A stretch of 64,000 nucleotides of DNA from RPQJ01 sp963712815 (lineage in GTDB: Bacteria > Pseudomonadota > Gammaproteobacteria > Steroidobacterales > Steroidobacteraceae): the NCBI GenBank assembly GCA_963712815.1, contig CAVQJL010000005.1, forward strand, positions 1-64,000. The letters run 5' to 3'. The translations under genes and the position numbers were made by a program. Of this stretch, positions 25,433 through 34,737 are shown piece by piece. Position 1 is the first letter of the stretch; each line of letters opens with the position of its first letter. Below the pieces are notes generated by a model. That model was given only the letters and a program-made list of their open reading frames with translations, did not search any database and had not been told where the DNA came from.

Positions 25433-27688
25433 ATGAGCGGCCAGGACGAGCTCAACTTCGAAGGCATCGAGCGGCTGCCGCTTCGGACCTTCACGGAAAA
25501 GGCGTACCTCGAGTACTCGATGTACGTGATCCTCGATCGTGCGCTGCCGCACGTCGGTGACGGTCTGAAGCCCGTGCAGCGCCGCATCGTCTACGCGATG
25601 AGCGAACTCGGGCTCGCCGCGACGGCCAAGCACAAGAAGTCCGCGCGCACGGTGGGCGACGTGATCGGCAAGTTCCACCCGCACGGCGACTCGGCCTGCT
25701 ACGAGGCGATGGTGCTGATGGCACAGTCGTTCTCGTACCGCTACCCGATCGTGGACGGGCAGGGCAACTTCGGCTCGCCGGACGACCCGAAGTCGTTTGC
25801 GGCAATGCGCTACACCGAGTCGAAGCTGACGCGTTACGCGGAGGTGCTGCTCTCGGAACTCGGTGACGGCACGGTGGACTGGACGCCCAACTTCGACGGC
25901 ACGCTCGACGAGCCCGCGCTGCTGCCGTCGCGGCTGCCGAACGTGCTGCTGAACGGCGCCACCGGCATCGCGGTCGGCATGGCCACCGACATCCCGCCGC
26001 ACAACCTGCGCGAAGTTGCCGCCGCCTGCGTGCGGCTGCTCGAGGAACCGAAGTCGACTCTCGCCGAGCTGCTCGAGCACGTGCTGGCTCCGGACCTGCC
26101 GACCGGTGCCGAGATCATCACGCCGCGGGAGGAGCTCGCGCGGATCTACGAGACCGGCAACGGCACGTTCCGCGCCCGCGCCCGCTACGAGACCGAGGAC
26201 GGCGAGATCGTCGTCACGGAGCTCCCGTACCAGGTCTCCGGTTCCAAGGTGCTCGAGCAGGTTGCGGCACAGATGCGTGCCAAGAAACTGCCCATGATCG
26301 AGGACCTGCGCGACGAGTCCGACCACGAGCACCCGACCCGACTCGTCATCACGCCGCGCTCGAACCGGGTGGACGTCGAGCAGGTGATGGCGCACCTGTT
26401 CGCGACCACCGACCTCGAGCGCAGCTACCGCGTCAACCTCAACCTGATTGCCCGCGACGGGCGCCCGCGCGTCATGGGGCTGAAGCCGCTGCTCGAGGAG
26501 TGGCTCGCATTCCGTGTCGACACCGTCACGCGAAGGCTCACGCACCGCCTCGAGAAGGTCGAGGCTCGGCTGCACATCCTCGACGGATTGCTCATCGCCT
26601 ACCTCAACCTGGACGAGGTGATCCGCATCGTCCGCTACGAGGACGAACCGAAGGCAGCGCTGATCGCGCGCTTCGCGCTCTCGGAAGCCCAGGCCGAGGC
26701 GATCCTCGAGACCAAGCTGCGCCACCTCGCGAAGCTCGAGGAGATGAAGATCCGCGGCGAGCAGCAGAAGCTGGCAGCGGAGCGCGACGAGCTCACGAAG
26801 ATCCTGGCGAGCAAGCCGCGACTCAAGCGACTGGTGCGAGACGAGATCATCGCGGACGCCGGGAAATACGGCGACGATCGTCGCAGCCGTCTGGTCGAGC
26901 GCGCCGCGGCGCAGGCCATCGACGAAACGGAGATCATGGCCAGCGAACCGGTCACCGTGGTGCTGTCTCGCAGCGGCTGGGTGCGCGCCGCGAAAGGCCA
27001 CGACATCGACCCGCGCGCGCTGTCCTACAAGACCGGCGACGAGTACCGCGCCGCTGCGCGTGGGCGCAGCACGCAACTCGCGGTGTTCCTCGACAGCACG
27101 GGCCGGGCCTACAGCGTGCCCGCCCACACCCTGCCGTCGGCGCGCGGGCAGGGCGAACCCCTGTCGGGACGACTCGACCCGCCCGACGGCGCAACCTTCC
27201 CCGGGGTCCTGATCGGCGAACCGGACGACCGCTGGGTGCTCGCGAGCGGCGCGGGTTACGGGTTCGTCGTCAGGCTCGGCGAACTGCATGGCCGCAACAG
27301 GGCCGGAAAGGCGATCCTGAAGGTACCCGATGGATCATCCGTGCTGGCGCCCGTGCCGGTGCCGCCGGGCGAGGGCGTGCTGCTCGCCGTGGTCAACACG
27401 GACGGTCGGCTGCTGGTCTTCCCGGTGACCGACCTGCCGGAGCTCCCACGGGGCAAGGGCAACAAGATCTTCGGGATCCCTTCGAAGAAGGCCGCGAGCG
27501 GTGAGGAAAGCCTGCTGGCCGTGGCCGCGGTGGCGCCCGGCCAGACCCTGCGGGTCGCCTGTGGAGAGCGACGCATGGGCCTCAGCTACCGGGAGCTCGG
27601 CGTGTACCGCGGGGAGCGCGGACAGCGTGGTGCGGTGTTGCCACGCGGCTGGCGGAAGGTGGACGGACTCGAGGTCGAGGGCGCCTAG
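25433..27688 (+). CDS. parC: DNA topoisomerase IV subunit A
   Basis: DNA-cleaving subunit partnering ParE. The 751-residue product shows EYSMYVILDRALPHVGDGLK, the quinolone-determining region GKFHPHGDSACYEAMV (the Ser corresponds to E. coli ParC Ser80, sensitive state) and active-site Tyr127 in AAMRYTESKL. LNGATGIAVGMATDIPPHNL follows, and C-terminal beta-pinwheel blades such as RSGWVRAAKGHD and GYGFVVRLGEL, the latter fewer than in GyrA. Its TAG (27686-27688) overlaps the stop of the convergent gene, so the two 3' ends share bases. Confidence 0.95.
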   Translation: MSGQDELNFEGIERLPLRTFTEKAYLEYSMYVILDRALPHVGDGLKPVQRRIVYAMSELGLAATAKHKKSARTVGDVIGKFHPHGDSACYEAMVLMAQSFSYRYPIVDGQGNFGSPDDPKSFAAMRYTESKLTRYAEVLLSELGDGTVDWTPNFDGTLDEPALLPSRLPNVLLNGATGIAVGMATDIPPHNLREVAAACVRLLEEPKSTLAELLEHVLAPDLPTGAEIITPREELARIYETGNGTFRARARYETEDGEIVVTELPYQVSGSKVLEQVAAQMRAKKLPMIEDLRDESDHEHPTRLVITPRSNRVDVEQVMAHLFATTDLERSYRVNLNLIARDGRPRVMGLKPLLEEWLAFRVDTVTRRLTHRLEKVEARLHILDGLLIAYLNLDEVIRIVRYEDEPKAALIARFALSEAQAEAILETKLRHLAKLEEMKIRGEQQKLAAERDELTKILASKPRLKRLVRDEIIADAGKYGDDRRSRLVERAAAQAIDETEIMASEPVTVVLSRSGWVRAAKGHDIDPRALSYKTGDEYRAAARGRSTQLAVFLDSTGRAYSVPAHTLPSARGQGEPLSGRLDPPDGATFPGVLIGEPDDRWVLASGAGYGFVVRLGELHGRNRAGKAILKVPDGSSVLAPVPVPPGEGVLLAVVNTDGRLLVFPVTDLPELPRGKGNKIFGIPSKKAASGEESLLAVAAVAPGQTLRVACGERRMGLSYRELGVYRGERGQRGAVLPRGWRKVDGLEVEGA

Positions 27689-29749
27689 CGGGTCTCGTGC
27701 AGCACGACCTCCTCGGCGCTGCCCACGAAATAGCCCTGCACGAACTCCACGCCCAGTTGCCACAGCACGGCCATCGTGTTGGCGTCCTCGACGCGCTCGG
27801 CGATCGTCTTGATCTCGCGCGCCCGGGCCATCTGCACGAGTGCCTTGACCTGTTCCTGCAGCGGTCGGTCGGTGGCGAGGCCCTGCATCAGCGCGCCATC
27901 GATCTTCACGTAGCTCGCCGACAGGTGGCCGAGCAGTCGCTCCGCATCGCGGCCCGAACCGAAGTTCTCCAGCGCGAACTGGAACCCGAGCGGCTTGATC
28001 ATCGCCTGCAGGGCCCGGATTTCCTCGAGGTGCGTCGGCGGCGGTCTCCTCGTGGAGCTCGAAGACCACGCGTCGCGGGTCCACCCCGGACGCCTTGATC
28101 TGCTGGTGCAGCCAGGCGCCCAGCGTCTGGTCGCGCATCGAATCCGTGGACAGGCGCACGAACACCCGCGCGTTGTCGCGCTCGGCGCAGAACGACATGG
28201 CTGCGCCCACGACCCAGCGGTCGATGTTCTTCATGAGGTCAGTGCGCTGCGCGGCCGCGAGGAACTCCGACGGCAGGACTTCCTCGTTGCGCTCGTCCAG
28301 CATGCGCACCACGAGGTCGAACATCGACTCGTCCTCTCCGTCGCCCACCAGGCTCGCGATCGGCTGGTGCACGAGCCGGAAGCGGTTCGCCATGAGCGCC
28401 GACTTGATGCGACCCGCCCAGGCCTGGTCGGCAGCCTCGATTTCCGGCTTCTCGGCGGACGGCTCCGGCCTGCGCAGCCGGTTACCGCCGGCTGCCGCGG
28501 CGTTGCGCGCCGCCTTGACGGAAGATTGGAGCGCCGCGGCGATGTCCTCGCCGTGGGCATTGAGCAGCGTGGCCCCGGCGCTGCACGTGAACGACAGGGC
28601 GCGATCGCCGGAGGAGAAGACGTGCTCGGAGACGCGCTGCAGTACGCGTGCCACCCACGCGTCCAGATCGCGCGTGTTGCCGCGCTCGACCAGCAGTGCG
28701 AAGCCCCGTGCCGCGACGCGGGCGGCCAGGTCGCCCGGCTGCAGCTGCGCGCGAAGCTGCTGACCGATGCCTTCGACGAGGTCCTCCGCTGCCAGCGGCC
28801 CGAGCTCGCTCTCGACCGCTGCCAGGCGGTCCGGCTCCAAGTAGACGAGCGCCCGCAGTCCCGCTTTCAGCGGCTGTGCCGAATGGGTCGTCGCCTGCTC
28901 GATGAAGGCTGCGCGCTTCATCAGGCCGGTCGTAGTGTCGAACTGCAGTGCCTCGTCCAGCTGCCGGGTCAGTGTCTCCAGGTCCCGGGTCTGGGTCGGC
29001 ACGCGCATTCGCACGGCCGGCTCGCCCTCGAACTCGAAACGCTCGAACTCGATCTGCACCGGCAGCTCGGTGCCCGCGGGCATCAGCGCCACCGCCTGCA
29101 GCGAATGGTTCGACCAGCGGCCCTGGGCAGTCGCTACGAGCGCGCCCTTGAGCGCCGCGTGGCTACGCTGGTGGAAGAAATCCATCAACGGCTGGCCGAG
29201 CAAGGCCGCCGGCTCCTCGTGACCGAACAACTCTACCCAGGCCGGGTTCACGTCGATGACGATGCCCTCCTCGACGTGGGCGATCGCGTCCGTGGAGCCC
29301 GTCATGAAGGCCTTCATCTGGTCCCGGTACTGCCGGGCGGAGGCGAGCGTGCCGGCGAGCGCGCGGTCGAGACGGGCGGCATGCAGCTCGCGGCCGGCGA
29401 CCGCCTGCAGCCGCGGGCGCGAGTTGAGCGTCACGACGTCCTGGGCGCCGAGCTTCAGGGCCGCGGCGAGGTCGTCCTCGGTCAGTGCGTCGCGCACGAG
29501 CAGGGTGGGCACCTGCGTCGCAAAGCGCTGTCGCGCCTCGAGGGCCGCCAGGGTCTCGTCGGGATCGGTCGAGCAGATGAATACCAGCTGCGGTCCGGCC
29601 GCGGCCAGCGCGTCGCCGAGCGACGACACGTCGCGTACCCACGTGCAGTGCACCGGGTGCCCGGCGTTGCGGAGCGTGCTGTTGATGACCTCAACGGGGT
29701 CCTGCTGCCTGGAGAGGACCACCACTGGAATCGCGCCGGTCTCGGCCAA
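27685..29749 (-). CDS. FimX-like receiver-PAS-GGDEF-EAL protein with degenerate catalytic sites, one frameshift
   Basis: Domains in order: receiver-like (about 1-125, VVVLSRQQDPVEVINSTLRN, LGAQDVVTLNSRP); PAS (about 140-250, FMTGSTDAIAHVEEGIVIDV); GGDEF (about 270-420) with the GGDEF position reading ARGFALL; EAL (about 440-688) with EAL replaced in FDLVVRML, DDFG replaced by ENFG (FALENFGSG), and VKIDGALM and IKTIAERVED kept. Cyclase and phosphodiesterase activity are therefore unlikely; c-di-GMP binding as in FimX, a type IV pilus regulator, is inferred. A one-base change near 28,040 splits the EAL domain. TTG 29749 has GGGGGA six bases upstream; the start is uncertain. Confidence 0.72.
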
Positions 29750-29831
29750 GTCCAATCCCCCGGCGGGGCCGGAATCACCGGCGCCGCGTGTCCATGAGTG
29801 CCGGACGACTATAGCAAACGCCCGTGACGCG

Positions 29832-30851
29832 CTAACGTGACGCAGGTTGCAGCATCGTCTTCGCGCTCTCGCCTGGAATCTCGCGCACCAGGCGCGGGAC
29901 GAGGTAGCCCGGCAGGAGCGCCGCAACCTCGGCCAGCAGGCTGCGCGCCGTGGCCGCCGGGACGTCGAAGTGGGCGGCACCCGCGACCGGGTCGAGGAGG
30001 TGGAGGTAATAGGGCAGGACCCCGGCCGCGAACAGGGTCTCGCTCAGGGCCACCAGGTCGTCCCGTCGGTCGTTGACGCCGCGCAGGAGCACTGCCTGGT
30101 TGAGGAGCGTGGTGCCGGTGCGGCGCAGCCGCTCGAGCGCGTCCCGGACCGAATCGTCGATCTCGTTCGCGTGGTTCGCATGCACCACCACGACCTTCTG
30201 CAGGCGCACCGATGTCCAGAGGGCCGCGAAGCCGCCGTCGATGCGCTCCGGCAACACGATCGGCAGCCGCGTGTGCAGGCGCACCCGCCTCAGGTGGGGG
30301 ATCGCCTGGAGACCCTCGAGCAATGCGCCGAGGCGGCGGTCGCCGAGCGTGAGCGGGTCGCCGCCGCTCAGGATGACCTCGCGGAGGCTCGCGTCGGCGC
30401 GAAGCAGCTCGAGCGCGGGTGCGAAGTCGCCGCGCGAAGCGTTCTCCTCGGCATACGGAAAATGCCGCCGGAAGCAGTACCGGCAGTTCACGGCGCAGGC
30501 CCCGGTCGTTATCAGCAGCGCGCGCCCGTGATATTTCTGCAGCACGCCCGCCCCGGCGCGCGCCGCAAGGTCGCCGACCGGGTCGCTCAGGAATCCCGGG
30601 ACGACGTCGCACTCCGCGCCGAGCGGCAGCACCTGGGCGAGCAGCGGGTCGTGCGGGTCGCCGCGCCGCATGCGGGCGACGAACCCCCGCGGCACGCGCA
30701 GTGAGAACAGCCCGGCAGCCGCCCGCGCCGGATCGAGCAGCCGAGCGTCGAGATCGAGCGCCGCGAGCAGTTCCGCTGGGTCGCTGATGGCCTCCTGCAG
30801 CGCGCGCTGCCAGGGCGGGGGCTGACGGGACGAGGGGGATGCGGGTATCAT
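29832..30851 (-). CDS. epmB: EF-P beta-lysylation protein, lysine 2,3-aminomutase-like
   Basis: A radical-SAM, PLP-dependent enzyme that converts lysine to (R)-beta-lysine for attachment to EF-P. The 339-residue product shows VVPGFLSDPVGD, the cluster-binding CAVNCRYCFRRHFPY (CxxxCxxC), EVILSGGDPLTLGDRRL, RVRLHTRLPIVLPERID, VVHANHANEID, NQAVLLRGVND and a PLP-lysine region late in the chain (YLHLLDPVAGAAHF). Its length and the adjacent efp separate it from catabolic KamA. It is transcribed away from efp; the 93-base gap between them must hold both promoters. Confidence 0.93.
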   Translation of the reverse strand: MIPASPSSRQPPPWQRALQEAISDPAELLAALDLDARLLDPARAAAGLFSLRVPRGFVARMRRGDPHDPLLAQVLPLGAECDVVPGFLSDPVGDLAARAGAGVLQKYHGRALLITTGACAVNCRYCFRRHFPYAEENASRGDFAPALELLRADASLREVILSGGDPLTLGDRRLGALLEGLQAIPHLRRVRLHTRLPIVLPERIDGGFAALWTSVRLQKVVVVHANHANEIDDSVRDALERLRRTGTTLLNQAVLLRGVNDRRDDLVALSETLFAAGVLPYYLHLLDPVAGAAHFDVPAATARSLLAEVAALLPGYLVPRLVREIPGESAKTMLQPASR

Positions 30852-30944
30852 GCGCGGCTTTGTTGCGGCGACCCGGGATTCTTCCAGATCCCGACGCGTT
30901 CCCACAACACCGCCCGCACGACTTCCATCTCGGTGACCCAAGCC

Positions 30945-31514
30945 ATGGCCAGTTACAGCACCAACGAATTCCGTTCCGGGCTCAAGATCATCCTCGACGG
31001 CGACCCGTACGTCATCGTGGAGAACGAGTTCGTCAAGCCCGGCAAGGGCCAGGCGTTCAACCGGGTGCGCATCCGCAACCTCAAGTCCGGCCGCACGCTC
31101 GAGCGCAACATGAAGTCCGGAGACACGGTTGAGGCGGCGGACGTCGTCGAATCCGACATGCAGTACCTCTACAACGACGGCGATTTCTGGCACTTCATGG
31201 TGCCCGATACCTTCGAGCAGCACACCGCCGGCAAGGAGGCGATGGGCGAGGCCGCGCAGTGGCTCAAGGACGGGGTGACCTGCCAGGTGATGCTGTGGAA
31301 CGGCCAGCCGCTGGCCGTCAACGCGCCCGCGCACGTCGAGCTCAAGATCGTCGAGACCGACCCGGGTATGCGTGGCGACACCGCCACCGGCGGTCAGAAG
31401 CCGGCCAAGCTCGAGACGGGTGCCGTGGTGCGCGTGCCGCTGTTCATCAGCGAGGGCGAGGTGATCCGAGTGGACACGCGCACCGGCGAGTACCTGTCGC
31501 GCGCCAAGAGCTGA
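30945..31514 (+). CDS. efp: elongation factor P
   Basis: A tRNA-shaped factor that relieves ribosome stalling at polyproline. The 189-residue product has three OB/KOW domains: MASYSTNEFRSGLKIILDGD, FVKPGKGQAFNRVRIRN with the modification site Lys34 in PGKG, YLYNDGDFWHFMVPDTFEQH and the C-terminal GAVVRVPLFISEGEVIRVDT and GEYLSRAKS. Lys34 together with epmB next door and epmA 1 kb away indicates beta-lysylation. ATG 30945 is used; an upstream ATG at 30933 would add four residues. Confidence 0.96.
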   Translation: MASYSTNEFRSGLKIILDGDPYVIVENEFVKPGKGQAFNRVRIRNLKSGRTLERNMKSGDTVEAADVVESDMQYLYNDGDFWHFMVPDTFEQHTAGKEAMGEAAQWLKDGVTCQVMLWNGQPLAVNAPAHVELKIVETDPGMRGDTATGGQKPAKLETGAVVRVPLFISEGEVIRVDTRTGEYLSRAKS

Positions 31515-31540
31515 TCGACCGAGGGACCGGCAATTCGCGC

Positions 31541-31660
31541 GGCGGCAATGGCCACCCGGGAACCGCTCCCGGGGACGCCGCCAGTACGTCCCTGTAGGCT
31601 CGCGCGCCGCATCCGTGCGGCGCGACGCCCCGGCATCAGTTCCCGGGCGCCCATTGCGGG
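31541..31660. repeat. structured repeat between efp and msrC
   Basis: Outer inverted arms 31545-31563 and 31639-31657 (19 bases, 16 paired) enclose two inner hairpins: CCCGGGA/TCCCGGG (31555-31573) and CGCGCCGCA/TGCGGCGCG (31603-31624). The loop contains ACGTCCCTGT (31586-31595), also found in the loop of repeat A at 23230-23239. There is no T-run, so this is a repeat element rather than an ordinary terminator, although it lies between convergent genes. Confidence 0.7.
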
Positions 31661-31670
31661 ACGCTCGTAC

Positions 31671-32162
31671 TCACCCGTCCAATGACTCGACGAACACTCT
31701 GACCAACCGTTCGAGCCCCGCTGCGTCCTCGCCGTCGAAACGGCCGGGCTGGGGACTGTCGAGGTCGAGAACGCCAATCAGTCGGTCGCCCCGGATCACC
31801 GGCACGACGATCTCCGAGTTCGACGCCGAGTCGCAGGCGATGTGCCCGGGGAAGGCATGAACGTCCGCGACCACGACAGTCTCCCGCCTTGCGGCCGCGG
31901 TACCGCACACGCCGCGGCCGACCGGGATGCGCACGCAGGCGGGCCTGCCCTGGAAAGGACCGAGCAGCAGGTCGCCGCGCTGGGGCTCGACGAGGTAGAA
32001 GCCGGCCCAGTTGAGCTGCGGCAGGCTCCAGTACAGCAGCGCCGCCACGTTCGCCGCGTTGGCGATGAGGTCGTGCTCTCCCGCGAGCAGGGCGCGCAGG
32101 CCGGTCTCGAGTTCCGCATACGCTGCCGCCTTGTGCTTCGGCAATTCGATCAACTTGTGCAT
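31671..32162 (-). CDS. msrC: free methionine-(R)-sulfoxide reductase (GAF domain)
   Basis: A 163-residue single GAF-domain enzyme that reduces free methionine-R-sulfoxide using three cysteines. Visible are LLYWSLPQLNWAGFYLVE, LLLGPFQGRPACVRIPVG, RGVCGTAA, HIACDSASNSEIVVPV and LIGVLDLDSPQPGRFD. All three cysteine positions of fRMsr are present (PAC, GVC, IAC). The start ATG 32162 lies 23 bases after the epmA stop, and it closes the SCO1-psd-epmA-msrC minus-strand block. Confidence 0.92.
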   Translation of the reverse strand: MHKLIELPKHKAAAYAELETGLRALLAGEHDLIANAANVAALLYWSLPQLNWAGFYLVEPQRGDLLLGPFQGRPACVRIPVGRGVCGTAAARRETVVVADVHAFPGHIACDSASNSEIVVPVIRGDRLIGVLDLDSPQPGRFDGEDAAGLERLVRVFVESLDG

Positions 32163-32185
32163 GAGGGAGTGTCTCCGCAGGGTGC

Positions 32186-33160
32186 TCAGGCTCGCTCGAC
32201 GGGGAAGGCGATGACCTCGTCGATCCGGCTCGCTCCGGTGGCGACCATCGCGACGCGGTCGAAGCCGAGCGCCACGCCGGCGCAGGCCGGCAGGCCTGCC
32301 CCCAGCGCGGCGAGAAAATACCGGTCCGGCTCGTGGCGCGGCAGGGCGCGTCTCGCGCGGCCGGCGAGGTCCCCGGCGAAGCGCCGGGCCTGCTCCGCCG
32401 CGTCGCCCAGTTCGTGAAACCCATTGGCGAGTTCGAGCCCGCCCCAGAACGCCTCGAACCGCGAAGCGACCGGTCCGTGGACCCGGGCGAGCGCCGCCTG
32501 CGAGGCCGGGAAATCGTTCACGAACGTCACTCGATCGGCGGCGAAGCCGGGCGTCACGTGAGTCGCCATGGCGAGGTCGAGCAGGGCGTCGCGGTCGCTT
32601 GAGAGCGTCGCCGGCACGTCGGTCCCGCGCTCGCGCAGGCGGGCCTCGATTTCCCCGGCCGAGGCCTCCAGCGGATTGCAGTTCAGGCAGGCCTGGAACG
32701 CCGCGGAGTAAGTCACCACCTGCGTCGGTCCGACCGTCCGCAGGGGCTCGAGCAGGGCGCGCAGCAGCGAGTCGACGTCCTGCATCAGGGCGTGGTGGTC
32801 CATGCCGAGGCGGTACCATTCGACCATCGTGAATTCCGGATTGTGGTTGCGCCCGCGCTCACCGCCGCGGAACACCCGCGCGATCTGGTAAATGTCCGGC
32901 GCGCCGGCGCACAGCAACCGCTTCATCGCGTACTCGGGCGAGGTCTGCAGGAATCCGGCGCGGGCGCCGTCGGCACGCCTGACCTCGAGCGACTCGAGAT
33001 GCACGTCCGTGACGGCGGCTCCGACCATGACCGGTGTTTCGACCTCGAGCGCACCCGTCGCCGCGAAGTATTCGCGTGCTCTTGCGAGCAGGGCGGCCCT
33101 CAGCCGCAGCACGTCGAGTCGTGCCGCCGGCTCCCAGTAGCCGTGCACCGCCGCGATCAT
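32186..33160 (-). CDS. epmA: EF-P--(R)-beta-lysine ligase
   Basis: A truncated class II lysyl-tRNA-synthetase paralogue that attaches beta-lysine to Lys34 of EF-P. The 324-residue product lacks the anticodon domain. Class II motifs: GALEVETPVM (motif 1), RVFRGGERGRNHNPEFTMVE (motif 2) and GVALGFDRVAMV (motif 3), with FLQTSPEYAMKRLL between. ATG 33160 overlaps the psd stop as ATGA, so translation is coupled. Together with epmB and efp this gives both known core steps of EF-P lysylation; the hydroxylase EpmC is not in the window. Confidence 0.94.
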   Translation of the reverse strand: MIAAVHGYWEPAARLDVLRLRAALLARAREYFAATGALEVETPVMVGAAVTDVHLESLEVRRADGARAGFLQTSPEYAMKRLLCAGAPDIYQIARVFRGGERGRNHNPEFTMVEWYRLGMDHHALMQDVDSLLRALLEPLRTVGPTQVVTYSAAFQACLNCNPLEASAGEIEARLRERGTDVPATLSSDRDALLDLAMATHVTPGFAADRVTFVNDFPASQAALARVHGPVASRFEAFWGGLELANGFHELGDAAEQARRFAGDLAGRARRALPRHEPDRYFLAALGAGLPACAGVALGFDRVAMVATGASRIDEVIAFPVERA

Positions 33161-34038
33161 CCAGTCCGCGCGAGGGCCTGCCCGAGGCGCAGGGTGCTGC
33201 CCGGACCGAGATGCTCGACGAAGCGCAATGCCTCGTTGCCGACGAGCAGCACCACGGTCGAGCCCATGTTGAAGCGGCCGAGTTCGTCGCCGCGCGCAAG
33301 ATCGGTACCGAGGCCGGTCTCTAGCACGCGGACGCCGCCGCCACGCGCGGGCGGGGGGTTCACCTCGCCCGCGAACACCGTCTCGATGCTGCCGACGAAC
33401 AGGGCACCGACCAGCACCATCGCGAGCGGGCCGAGCGCCGTCTCGAATTCGCACACCACGCGCTCGTTACGGGCGTAGAGAGAGGTGACGGTGCGTGCCG
33501 TCGCGGCATTCACGCTGAAGAGCTGGCCGGGCACGTAGCGCGCCGCGACGAGGCGTCCGGCGAGCGGCATGTGGATGCGGTGGTAGTCGTAGGGCGCGAG
33601 GTAGATGCACGCGAACCCGCCGCCGTCGTAGCGCCGCGCGGCGGCCTCGTCGGCGAGCAGCGCGCCTGCCGTGTAGTACAGCCCCTTGGCCTGCAGCAAC
33701 TGCCCGTCGCGCACGGCGCCGAGCTGGCTCATCGTGCCGTCCACGGGCGATACGACTTCGCGCTCGCCGCCTTCCAGCGGCCTCAGGCCGGCCCGCAGGG
33801 CGCGCGTGAAAAAGGCATTGAAGGACGGGTAGGAGAACGGGTCGGGCTCGGCGGCCTCCGCGACGTCGATCTGCGGATACGCCCGCAGCACGGTACGGAT
33901 CATCGCGTTGCGCAGCATGGGCGTCGTACTGCGCGCGAGCCGGTGCATCCAGCTCGACAACAGTTGCTGCGGCAGCAGTTCCTGCAGCAGGGCGAAGGCC
34001 CGGTCGGACGCGCCCGACTCGTCGGCCGGCGCCGTCAT
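33157..34038 (-). CDS. psd: phosphatidylserine decarboxylase proenzyme
   Basis: A pyruvoyl enzyme making phosphatidylethanolamine. The 293-residue product shows YPSFNAFFTRALRAGLRPLE, VSPVDGTMSQLGAV, KGLYYTAGALL, APYDYHRIHMPLAGRL, PGQLFSVNAATA, NERVVCEFET and the self-cleavage region FNMGSTVVLL. The common LGST motif reads MGST here; the Gly-Ser cleavage bond is intact, so processing should be normal. Starts at ATG 34038 overlapping the SCO1 stop (ATGA) and ends overlapping epmA; all three are coupled. Confidence 0.95.
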   Translation of the reverse strand: MTAPADESGASDRAFALLQELLPQQLLSSWMHRLARSTTPMLRNAMIRTVLRAYPQIDVAEAAEPDPFSYPSFNAFFTRALRAGLRPLEGGEREVVSPVDGTMSQLGAVRDGQLLQAKGLYYTAGALLADEAAARRYDGGGFACIYLAPYDYHRIHMPLAGRLVAARYVPGQLFSVNAATARTVTSLYARNERVVCEFETALGPLAMVLVGALFVGSIETVFAGEVNPPPARGGGVRVLETGLGTDLARGDELGRFNMGSTVVLLVGNEALRFVEHLGPGSTLRLGQALARTG

Positions 34039-34670
34039 GGCCGTGCCTCGGTCCACTCGAGGATCACGTGATAGTCCCGCGCGACGGTGGCCGCGTCGTG
34101 CGGTGCCGCAAAGTAGGCCATCAGGCCGCCGCCGGGACCCACGAGGAACAGGCCCGAGCCGTGGTCCATGGTGTAGCCGCCCTCGGGCATCTCCACCCGG
34201 GCATAAGGCACACTGAAGGCGGCGGCGGCGGCGGCGGTCGCTTCCGGCGAGCCGGTCGCGCCGAGGAAAGAGGCGTCGAAGAAGCGTACGTACGCCGCGA
34301 GCCGCTCGGGTGAGTCGCGCTCGGGATCCACGCTCACGAGCAGCACCCGCGGGCGCGCGACCTCGGGAAGGTCGGCGAGCTGGCGACGGACCTGCGCGAG
34401 CGTGGCGAGGGTCGTCGGGCAGATGTCCGGGCACTGCGTGAAGCCGAAGAACACCAGTGTCCAGTGGCTGGTGAAGAAGTCAGCCGGCAGCGCGCGCCCA
34501 TCCTGGTCCACGAGATCGAGCGGTGGCAGCGAGCGCGGCTCCGGCAGCACGGTCGCACGCTCGGCCTGCGGCGGCTCGATGCGGGCGGGCGTCAGCAGCC
34601 GTGCGAGAATGAGTCCCGCCGCAAACGCTACAATCACGAGGATCGCGATCCTCAACGGACGTGCGGCCAT
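34035..34670 (-). CDS. SCO1/SenC family copper chaperone
   Basis: A thioredoxin-fold protein that delivers copper to the CuA site of cytochrome oxidase or acts as a thiol reductase. The N-terminal helix LRIAILVIVAFAAGLILARL anchors it in the inner membrane with the domain in the periplasm. Copper ligands are present: CPDIC in GFTQCPDICPTTLATL and the distal His in YTMDHGSGLFLVGP. 211 residues is normal. No oxidase genes are nearby. It is the promoter-proximal gene of the minus-strand block ending at msrC. Confidence 0.92.
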   Translation of the reverse strand: MAARPLRIAILVIVAFAAGLILARLLTPARIEPPQAERATVLPEPRSLPPLDLVDQDGRALPADFFTSHWTLVFFGFTQCPDICPTTLATLAQVRRQLADLPEVARPRVLLVSVDPERDSPERLAAYVRFFDASFLGATGSPEATAAAAAAFSVPYARVEMPEGGYTMDHGSGLFLVGPGGGLMAYFAAPHDAATVARDYHVILEWTEARP

Positions 34671-34737
34671 GGGCGGGTACGAGGGACTCGGTCAGGGCTG
34701 AAGAAGCCGCAATTATCCCACAACGCCCCTTGCGGAG

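Noticed and set aside
23518..25587. A 689-codon antisense frame covering parE
   Set aside because: Coding evidence for parE is unambiguous and the antisense product has no family resemblance.
33157..34038. MGST instead of LGST in phosphatidylserine decarboxylase as a possible defect
   Set aside because: Only the Gly-Ser bond is essential for self-cleavage; hydrophobic substitution at the first position is tolerated in the family.
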